DNA from: Haematococcus lacustris
Lineage: Eukaryota; Chlorophyta; Chlorophyceae; Chlamydomonadales; Haematococcaceae
Direction: 5' to 3'
DNA length: 64,000 bases
NCBI GenBank assembly: GCA_030144725.1
Contig: JASKMD010000172.1
Span: forward strand, 36,001-100,000
A model generated the notes under the pieces. That model made no database searches, had not been told where the DNA came from, and saw only the letters and a program-made list of their open reading frames with translations. Positions 44,153 to 64,000 of this stretch are shown one piece after another (the stretch's first letter is position 1; every line of letters starts with the position of its first letter). The position numbers were made by a program, and so were the translations under genes.

Positions 44153-44989
44153 ATCTGTGTCAACTCCCAACTCAGACAATGCCATCTACACAATCTTGCT
44201 ATGTTGCTTGTGAGGCCCATGTTATATGAAGCAGAATGGCCAGACCTTGGTGCCGCTCTCGGTGTAGAAAAAATGCAAATGTCACCGGAAAGTTCGTTAC
44301 TTCGTGCACAGCTACTCTCTAACACCAAACAGAATATACGTGAGCTTTTGCGGTCATTCAGAATGCTTGTTTTGTTTGATTTATTAACTAATTGTTACTG
44401 CATGTCACACAAACTGATCAGTCGCTATGCCGGTGTGGAGAGCGGTCCAGCTGGGTGGAGCTTGGTGGGTGTTGTAGCAGATGCAGCACAAAATACAGCT
44501 TAGACGGCACCGTGAGGCCTCTGTTGAAGTCATGTACTTCATGACATGAACAAAGCTGGTAAAATTGTACAGCCATACAGATGCTTGCTGCGCAGTGCAC
44601 ATGGACGCGCATTTCCTGCATAGCACATCTACAGTGGTGCTGGTGCACGTGAGCTGGTGGTGGGGCAGCTGCAGATGCCATATGTATGGTGGTTGGGCAG
44701 CTGTTGATGGCATGACAGCGTTTCAGCACGAGCATGACCAGTCTAGGTTGAGCGATAGTGGGTTGGGGGGGGAGTAAGCTAGGTTCCAGGAGTCCAGGAG
44801 TGTACTATACATTCAGCTGGGGTGCTCGATGATGCTAAACATATCACTTTTAGCGCGCCGCCACGAGGTCCATTAAAACCAGAAGCAGCCGGGATTTATG
44901 AGGACTATCCAAAGCTATAATGGTAACTCGCATGCCTTCGTTAAACCCATATGCACCTTTGATTGTGCACCTAGCCGTGCAGGGCAATG

Positions 44990-45063
44990 CCGACAGTCCC
45001 GAACCTTAGAAGGGGAGGGCGGACAAGCAACCTAACTGCTGATGGCTATAGCGGGGTAAGCCA
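44990..45063 (+). mobile_element. LINE 3' tail fragment downstream of GLG1
   Basis: The reverse complement matches 41026-41100 (TTCGGGACT, GCCCTCCCC, TTAGG, TGGCTTAC). Orientation is plus. It lies 62 bp beyond the GLG1 stop codon, so it is probably in its 3' UTR or flank. Confidence 0.7.
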
Positions 45064-45124
45064 TCCTCTTTCCAATGTCTACTATCTGGTGAAGCCTAGA
45101 CGGCACGAAGATGAGATGTTCACA

Positions 45125-57098
<11,974 letters not shown>

Positions 57099-57682
57099 AG
57101 TAGCAACCCGGTTGCTCTACGCAAAACAGCAAACCGACATCAGAGGCGATAACATTCGCGCGGTGATGTGAATCACAAAGAATCACAATCAAGCACGCAG
57201 TCGCACGAAGAATGGGGCGGCTTGCATGGAAAAGCAAGAACTGGTGGTGCCTACACTGGTCAGCACTCTAAACGCATCCTGGGCGCCTACTCCATTGATG
57301 CAGTCACCCTCTCCCAGGCCGGAGAGAAGATGGTTCAACAAGGCTTTAGCCGGGGCACCCGTAACAGGCAATAGGGCTGCACCATCAGCACGTATCAGAT
57401 ATGACCCGTTTCCCCTGCTGGGGGTCACAATGGTGTACCCAGCCGTGTTATGGCCTTGTTCGCTACAATTTTTGTGCTGCCCAACGAAGCTGTGACATGT
57501 CTAACGTAGAAAATGCAAAAAAGACTTAATACCGACATTCAAACCCAGCAACTCCAAGTCAACCAAAGCGCTATGCACTCGGATGCCCATCCTGGCGACC
57601 ACCATTGCGAGTTCTAAGACGATAGACTGCATTTCTGCCAGTGGTCTAGCAGCCCTGTTGCTGCGACAGCCAAGCTCGAGAA
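57099..57682. promoter_or_regulatory. Shared divergent promoter region, GLG1 (-) / PP2C (+)
   Basis: Only 584 bp separate the two start codons, which point away from each other, so both promoters and 5' UTRs must lie here. No TATA box in a convincing position or known element was identified. The open frames in this interval show no family signature. Confidence 0.6.
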
Positions 57683-60083
57683 ATGGTGAGCCGGTTGAAG
57701 CTAACTGGCCGCTGTGGCGGGCTCGCTGAGCCCACTGTCTTTGTCGCGCTGCAGGGTTGCGGCTCTTCGCAGCCAGTGGCGCAGGAACATGAGGTTCAGG
57801 AGGTCGTAGTAAAGAAAGTAGAAGTCAAGCAAGGTCTGCAGAACATTTGCAGCATGTATCGGTATAGGCAGCAGTAGTCTAGCGGCTGCACTGTTGCAGA
57901 ACTCTTTCGACGTTGTTGCCGCATGCAGCAGGAGCCAGCACGCAGCAACCTAGCAATGGCGCTAACAAAGCCTCAGCTTCAGCGACAGTCACAGCCGCAG
58001 AGGCTGAGCGGGCGAAGACAACAAGGGCGAGGAGACTTTCATATGTGTCAGCCGACGCCAATGGCGTGGCCTCGGTGAGCCATTAGCGGTCGCCAGCTGC
58101 ATATATCCGTTTATCAGCATCAACCCATTTTCACAAGTGGACATTTCATCGATTGGCAGGCGGACCCCACAGCAGTGCCCGCAGTCGCAGCGACAAAGCC
58201 AATTTCGCCACCTGCTGCTCCGACAGTGTCAAACACTGGCCGGGCTCGTCGTCTCTCGTACATTGATGTGAGTAGACCTGTTAGGCCTCCGCGAGGAGCA
58301 GTGGTTGAGCCTTCATTCCTTTCTTGTCACTCAGGCATCGGGCAAGCAAGTTGACGCTGAGCAGGACCCGGACCCTGACAATGCCATATTGGGAACTGAT
58401 GGTCTTGCTGCACTTGATGACGAGGTAAGCTATTCTTTCCATGTGCGAGACATGCTGGCTAGTGCTAGCTGGGACCCAGAATGCCTCTACTCATGATCAT
58501 GATGCATTGTGCAGGATACTCAGGGGCGCACAATCCGTGTCAACGTGGCTTGTATGTCCAGAGCTGGTCGTGAACCAGGGTTCAAGAAGACCAACCAGGA
58601 CAACTGCTTCGCTTTTGAGAAATACATAACAGAGGACCAGTCTTTGTTTGGTGCCATGGATGGGCATGGGCCTCATGGTAAGTCACCAGCGCCCAATAAT
58701 GACAACCTTAGCTTGCGTAGCAGCTTCCAACATGTTATGCTTTCCCGACCACCCAGGTCACCTTGTGTCTGGGTATGTGAAGCAACACCTGCCCATCATC
58801 ATGGTAAACCACCTAACAACAGAGAAAGATGTCAAGCGAGCCTTGACATCAGGGTTTGTCGAGGTGGACAAGTCACTTGGCATCAGCCGCATTGACTGCG
58901 AGTTCAGTGGCAGCACATGTGTGGTCAGCTACTTGAAGGGCCGCACGCTCACTACAGCTTGGGTGGGAGACTCCCGAGGGGTGATGGGCAGAGAAGCCCC
59001 GGATGGGCGTATCGTGGCCATGGATCTGACAGCAGATCACAAGCCCACCACGCCAGAGGAGAAGAACCGTATTTTGCGCAGCAACGGTCGTGTGGAAAGG
59101 TGTGTTGCCTGACCTGTGATCGCAGCCCAAACCCTGGCACATGGCTGGCATGTGGTCACATTATGTGCAAGCTCGCACTGTGGAGTGCTTGCAGGCTAGT
59201 GGACGAGACAGGCCAGCCCATGGGCCCTTTCCGTGTCTGGCTCCAGTACGCTTGGATTCCTGGCCTGGCCATGAGCCGTGCCTTAGGAGATGTCCTTGCC
59301 CACCAGTAAGTGACTGCAGGACGGCACAGTCACGTCATCTCCACATGTGTAGCTTTGACGATGGCACGCCTTCAGTGATGCCTTGCATATCAGCTTGTGA
59401 CCAACCTTGCCAGCAGAAGCACATTCTTGAGGCAAGGCCAAAAGATCTACTTGGCCTGCAAGCTGAACTTCATGCACCGCGACAATCAGGCCCAGTGGGC
59501 ACCCTAAGTTATTCTATGCAAGCCGCATACCCCAGTGCTTGGTAGCACTGTTGACAGTAGAGCTGGGCAGCTTGGCTTGGCAGCATGCAGTGTTTCTAAT
59601 CCTTCAGTGTCGCTAGTCCTTCAGATGGCATTCTAGCAGTCATCCTGCTCGTCCAGTAGCTTGCTCTCTGCCATGCAGAGTTGGAGTCGTGTCAGAGCCA
59701 GAGCACTCAGTGCACGAGTTGTGCTCAGAGGACCGCTTCATCATCCTTGCCAGTGACGGGGTGTGGGAGTTCATCAGCAGTCAGGAAGCGGTGGACATCA
59801 TCGCCCAGTATGACACAGCTGAGGAAGCATGCCGGCAGGTGGGTGGTCCCAGTATGTTTGCCACATGCTTGCTAGGTGGGCTGCCAGGTGGGTAACATTT
59901 GAAGGGCAGCATGTGCATCTCTGTTGGTGTGTTGTAAAGCCTGGGCATGCGCTGTGAAGACACCTTATATGATATGCATATATGCAGTTGGTGGACGAGG
60001 CCTACCAACGCTGGCTCACGGAGGAGGAAGGCGTGGTTGACGACATTACAGCCGTCGTAGTCAAGTTTGTGCATCCCACATGA
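57683..60083 (+). CDS. Protein phosphatase 2C, PPM family (10 exons, 431 aa)
   Basis: Exons: 57683-57685 (ATG only), 57755-57833, 57932-58074, 58160-58267, 58335-58424, 58515-58677, 58757-59099, 59195-59305, 59679-59838, 59988-60083 (TGA). Phases agree (1296 nt). The N-terminus MGCGSSQPV is a predicted N-myristoylation signal with a palmitoylatable Cys3. A low-complexity, Ser/Ala-rich region with two RARRLSY motifs follows. Catalytic PP2C motifs: KKTNQDN, FGAMDGHGPHG (metal Asp about residue 190), AWVGDSRGVMG, LTADHKP, GLAMSRALGD, ILASDGVWEFIS and DDITAVVVKF. It is an Mn/Mg-dependent Ser/Thr phosphatase, likely membrane-tethered, of the plant-type group with residues 1-140 as a regulatory region. 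An alternative last exon may exist at 60145-60274. Confidence 0.93.
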
Positions 60084-61247
60084 ACCCTGCACTCCTGCAA
60101 GGAGACAGTGGCTGCATGGGTGACCACCTCCATGCCCCTTTCAGGTCAATCAGCGGGGTGTGTCTGTCCAAAAAGAACTGTGCAGATAAGTGTGGCGTAC
60201 AAGATCACATGGCAGGCTTGGATGAGGCCAACCTTGAGCTGCTAGAGCAGGCACCGGCACAACAGAGTTGCTGACCATGCGTGCCCTGATGTCCCCCTGA
60301 GCATGGTTTCATGCCATCGTCCATCCATCGAACTCCAGGAAGGGGCAGGGGAATAGTCAGACCCCCAGGCAGCACAGCCCCGGCTAGCTTGCAGGGGACA
60401 CTTGTGCTGTGCTGACCGTGTGTGTATGTGTATGTACATGTGTATGGCTGCGCACCCCAAGTTTGGGCAAAAAGGGTTGGTAGGTTTTATGGCTCAGCAT
60501 GGTAGATGCAGACGGTGCTTGTAGCTGCACACAGTGTGTTGTCAGAGGTATGCTTGACATGAGTGCTAAGCCTGCATGCCAGCCTGTAGGGGAGAGGGAG
60601 CACGGAGTTACTGGCAGCATTACTATGGTATGTTCACATCCCAGGTGGAAGTGACTGGAATGTCTGTAGGGGCCTTGTTTGCGGTGAGTGTTTCGGACTC
60701 ACGTCAGGCAAGCCAGTTGACGACGTTTGAGTTTGAGGTCGGCTCAGTCTTACAAGCTCAGACATGCCACAAACGTGGAGAGCGGTGAGCGGTGATACAG
60801 TGGTGAGCGGTGTAAACACTGGTTATGGGAACGTCTCTTCTCATCCACTGCACAGTCTTGAACCCAAATCTTCCGCAACAGTCCAGGCCCAACCGATCAG
60901 TAAGTAAGATACGATGAACATTCGATATTGCTAGTACTTAGACAGTGCAACAGACATGTGCGTGCAAGGAAGGGGACTAGGCAACAACGTGATGAGGGGA
61001 CATGCCTATTATTCATAGGATACATGGAGCAAGCACAGCCTGCACGTTATGTATGATGGCGATGACACCAGAAGGGCGAGCAGTGCGGCATGAATGCTGA
61101 GACAGCACAAGTGTGAGACAGTGCCACAGTCCCACTGATACGAGCTAACCACCTCGGCAACAACCACCATGTCCCCAGATCCCCCTCCTGCTATGCTACA
61201 CAACTCTCATCAGGCCACAACTCCACCCACACACCCAGGCCTCAGGC
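60084..61247. other. Downstream of PP2C
   Basis: After the PP2C stop an acceptor-like CCTTTCAG at 60144 precedes an open frame to TGA at 60274 that ends HMAGLDEANLELLEQAPAQQ. This is protein-like and could be an alternative C-terminal exon or leftover coding sequence. Beyond it nothing is recognised. GTGTGTATGTGTATG repeats lie at 60418-60445. Confidence 0.4.
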
Positions 61248-61279
61248 GTTCCCAACATGGGGTTGGTAATCTTCATGCA
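61248..61279 (-). repeat. Dispersed 30-bp motif, copy 4
   Basis: GCGTTCCCAACATGGGGTTG with GTAATCTTCATGCAA, closely matching 20717-20748 in reverse. Confidence 0.6.
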
Positions 61280-62661
61280 AGTGCAGCCCATCGACTCCAC
61301 ACCAGGCCACACCACTCGACGCCATCTAAGTGCCCAGACCAGGACCATGGCTGCCTTCTCCATCCACACACTGTACACATGAGCTTGCTGCCTAGCCATT
61401 CTGATGCCTGTCCAAAGTACCCTAGCCATCTTCGCTGACAGCCTGGCAGCAAATGCGGCATCCTTGGGTGCTGCTGCTGCTGCTGCTCCTACCTCACCAA
61501 TTGAGGCAACATCAGGGATGGAGCTGCACCCCATTCGCGTGCTTCCTTGCATGCATCAGATTTGCTGCATGTCTGAAGAGTCCGACGCAGTGTAACATAG
61601 GTAATACAGCAGGCAGGTAGGCCTGCAGGTGGGGATTTGGCCATGGGGTTGCATGGCACCATTGTGCATGGCATGCACATGCATCAAGGTGTGGTTACGT
61701 CATGAAGTGTGACACGGGCCCAGCCTACCGGACTACCTGTCCCAGGCCCGACCAGCCTGAGATCCGCCCTTCACATCAACACAAGCCCTGGCCCTTGCTA
61801 GGCTCCAACCTCTGCATGATGACCCTACCCCCCACCACCACCTACCTCCTGCCCAACATCTTTTCCTCTGCAGCTGCCTGACCTATGGCTGCCTTCTCCT
61901 TGCCGCCTCCCTACGTGCCCCCATTCCCTACTCCCTCAATTTGATCAGGTGCAGGATTCCCCCACCCCAAGGAACCTATGAAATGACAAACTACAAGCGG
62001 ACCTGGGGGAAGAAAGTAAGGAGGTAAGGGTAAGTAGGCAGGAAAGAAGGAGGGGGAGGTGGAAGATAAAAGAAGGAGAGAAGAAGCAAAGCAAGAAAAG
62101 AGGGTCCCTGTTGAGGGGGAGGGGAGCTGGGAGGGAGAGAGTGACGGCAGCTGGAGCCGGAAGCGCAGAAAGAAAAACGAAAGATAAAGGCAAGTAGAGG
62201 TGGTGTACTCCACGAACTCCAGTGCTGCGCAGTTTGAAGCAGCTTTGGCAAGAACGGCTCCAAGCTAGCCCGAGCTCAGGTCTGCCTTGAGCGCACTTTA
62301 CCTGCTGCCACCCCATACTGCCACCCTGTACTGCCACCCTATACACTGATGCCAGCGGTTCAACATGTGCTGCAAAATGCGCAGCGATCCCACCCCACCC
62401 CACCCCACCCCACCCCACCCAGGGCTTCAGGCCCCGCTGGCTGCTGCGCCCATCAGCCTAGTGAATGGCCCAAGCTGCCCCCTCCTGGCTTGCTGCTGCT
62501 GCTTCCCATGCCCCTCGCCCTCGTTGCAACTGGCACGAAACCCAGCCAGATCGCCCGTGGCCTGCAGCCTGGAGATCACGCGCCCTCCAGTGCAAATCAG
62601 CCCGCTGCAGCCCCCATGCGCCGGATGGGACCCCTGCCCAGCTGAGTGCTTTGCCTGCTTC
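61280..62661. other. Intergenic or unresolved region
   Basis: No confident gene. 61960-62190 is purine-rich. 62389-62420 is a CCCAC microsatellite. On the minus strand 61552-61200 one Ala-rich frame is open but unrecognised. Confidence 0.4.
62389..62420. repeat. (CCCAC)n microsatellite
   Basis: Six to seven CCCAC units, the same unit as in the GLG1 intron at 53727. Confidence 0.9.
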
Positions 62662-63762
62662 CTATAGGGGTGAGGTGTCATAGGGGTAGGCGCCCCAGTG
62701 GCTCGAGGCCTTGAGGCCCATGTCAGGCAGAGGCATCGCCGCTGGCCATGAAAAGGAGGATGAGGATGAAGAGGGTGAGGAGGAGGAGTGGGGGGAGGAG
62801 GAGACGGAGGAAGAGGAGAGGGGGGGGAAGGAGGAGACGGAGGAGGAGAGGGGGGGAAGGAGGAGGGGGAGGAGGAGGAGGAAGGGAAAGAAAAGGAGGG
62901 GGAGGAGAAGGAAAGGGAGGATGAAAACAATGAAGGGTCAGGGTAGGGCAAGGAGGGTCAGGCTGTCATGTCAAGCTGACAACACCCCATGTGATCTGGA
63001 AAAGCGGCAGTGGAAGGGCCGAGCACCTACTAGTATCGGGCTGGCAGCCAGGCCTTGACTGCCTATTACTTCTGCCAGCAGACGACTACGACTGCTTCTT
63101 AGACCAGAATAGCAATCCCCAACTGCAGGGGGGGCCAGAGGGGGCCCTTGCCTGACTCACACTCCCAGGGGGGCCAGCCCCACCGCCTCCTCCATGCTGG
63201 CCCCCAGGCTGCCCATGCGGGCACTCATGGCCCGGCTGAGCCCCATGTCATGCCCCATGCTGGCCAGAGCCATGCGGGCGGTGGGGGTGCCGGTCAGCAG
63301 CAGTGGTTCGTCCCCCTCTTCCTCCCCCTGCTCCTGACCTCCCGTCACACCCCTCTCCCCCTCACCGCTTGGGGGTCGTGGGGCACGAGACAGCTGCCCC
63401 CCCCCTCCCCCAACCTTCAGAGCCAGGGACCCCACAGACGGCTCAACCCACATCCCCCGGATAGGCCAACCCCCATCTGGGTATGCCCCCACACACGCAG
63501 CATCCCCCTCCACCCTTTGTTCCACGCGACCCTCCCCCTCCCTCCCCCACCCCTGCACTGCCCCTGCTGCTGTGCCCCCCCGCATGTCAGCCAGGCAGAG
63601 GCCAGCAGACCCCAGCGCATCAGGCCGGGCAGCAGGCAGCACCCCCTGGCAAGGCCTGCCCCCCAGGCGGCATGTGGCAGCTCCATTGCTGGTGCTGGGC
63701 AGACCCTGGAAGCTGCTGCTGATGCTGCTGCCCTGGTGGGCGAGCCGCCGCAGCTGGGGTGG
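62662..63762 (-). CDS. Unrecognised gene at right edge (partial, tentative exons)
   Basis: Best-supported exon: acceptor TTCCGCAG at 63763, then 63762-63155 (PPQLRRLAHQGSSISSSFQG through DEPLLLTGTPTARMALASMG and MSARMGSLGASMEEAVGLAP), ending at the strong donor GAGT|GTGAGT. A phase-compatible next exon begins after CCTGCAG at about 63126 (GDCYSGLRSSRSRLLAEVIG) and ends at CTA|GTAGGT near 63031. A possible last exon near 62735-62662 reads MPLPDMGLKASSHWGAYPYD then TSPL and TAG. Upstream, 63946-63850 (LTMRQDISQGQGQEQQQGQG) may be an earlier exon. The protein is Gly/Ala/Ser-rich with no recognised domain. Exon linkage is inference; it continues beyond the window. Confidence 0.35.
62755..62945. 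repeat. GAG/GGA purine-rich low-complexity tract
   Basis: Imperfect GAGGAGGAG/GGGGGGAAGG repeats. The plus-strand acidic-then-basic frame is compositional. On the minus strand it would form a C/T-rich tract before a possible acceptor at about 62741. Confidence 0.8.
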
Positions 63763-64000
63763 CTGCGGAAGTAAGGGGTGGGAGGTGGGGGGCAGAGGGG
63801 GCCAAGACTGCCAGCCCTGGCTAGTACTGTTGTGAAGGAGGTGGTCATCCTGGAGGAGTACCCGGCCACCTGCCTGGCCCTGGCCCTGGCCCTGCTGCTG
63901 CTCCTGGCCTTGGCCCTGGCTGATATCTTGACGCATGGTGAGCTGCAGGTGCACCCCCCACTCCTGAGCAGGTGCAGGCAGGTGGGTGGTGGCAGGGGTG

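Larger units (their letters stand above)
42941..45124. other. Intergenic region left of GLG1
   Basis: 43155-43430 is a GGGAGGGGGTGGGA/GGGGCTGGGA minisatellite. 43480-43690 contains two diverged copies of a CAAAG..GGCCTA..TGCTTTCTTYTCCAGCAG segment about 125 bp apart. 44126-44152 is a copy of the 30-bp dispersed motif. The rest has no recognisable exon. Confidence 0.45.

Noticed and set aside
62711..63058. Acidic then basic low-complexity protein on the plus strand
   Set aside because: Produced by a GAG/GGA purine tract. No splice support or family signature.

Overview
This is a eukaryotic nuclear window, very probably from a chlamydomonadalean green alga; several signatures recall Haematococcus, but the species name is an inference. 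The evidence is a GC-rich genome with many short exons and GTGAGT/GTGCGG-type donors, hydroxyproline-rich PPSPPP proteins, fasciclin-HRGP architecture, very abundant G-rich and CAG-type microsatellites, and degenerate non-LTR, hAT and TnpB/Fanzor-like elements. There are no operons, CRISPR arrays or rRNA genes. Almost every gene is split, so the genes were rebuilt exon by exon using splice consensus, intron phase and family motifs together.

Layout from left to right: (1) about 199-3488 (-), part of a GSTCD/METTL25-type methyltransferase-fold protein. (2) 5358-8057 (+), a complete 8-exon short-chain dehydrogenase/reductase (356 aa). (3) 9329-10659 (+), the last four exons of an OSCA/CSC1 mechanosensitive channel; its 5' part is lost in a 500-N gap. 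(4) 12185-18417 (-), an 11-exon secreted protein (578 aa) made of three repeated modules joined by proline-rich linkers. (5) 18418-27255, a transposon-rich, gene-poor and partly AT-rich region with a 200-bp GC-rich foldback, a hAT transposase relic, ATTACATGTA repeats and a lone C-terminal exon. (6) 27256-31422 (-), a 9-exon papain-family cysteine protease with two hAT-type MITEs in one intron. (7) 33308-40979 (+), a three-fasciclin, two-HRGP-spacer wall or adhesion protein with a dead Fanzor/TnpB-like gene in an intron. (8) 41026-42940 (-), a broken LINE. (9) 45125-57098 (-), a complete 24-exon GLG1/cysteine-rich Golgi protein (1303 aa). (10) 57683-60083 (+), a complete 10-exon PP2C phosphatase (431 aa) with an MGCGSS N-terminus. 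(11) The right edge (-), exons of an unrecognised gene.

The genes do not form a pathway. Four are secretory or membrane proteins (module protein, protease, fasciclin protein, GLG1), as expected for an alga with an elaborate extracellular matrix. Gene pairs 1/2, 6/7 and 8/10 (numbered as above, with GLG1 as 9) are arranged so that GSTCD/SDR, protease/fasciclin and GLG1/PP2C are head to head; the OSCA and module-protein genes converge. The most unusual observations are three phase-supported GC-AG introns, a start codon isolated on its own exon, a modular protein whose repeats are mirrored in exon and intron-phase structure, hAT MITEs with perfect 8-bp target duplications next to a splice site, the Fanzor-like relic, and reading-frame drift inside the poly-C HRGP exons.
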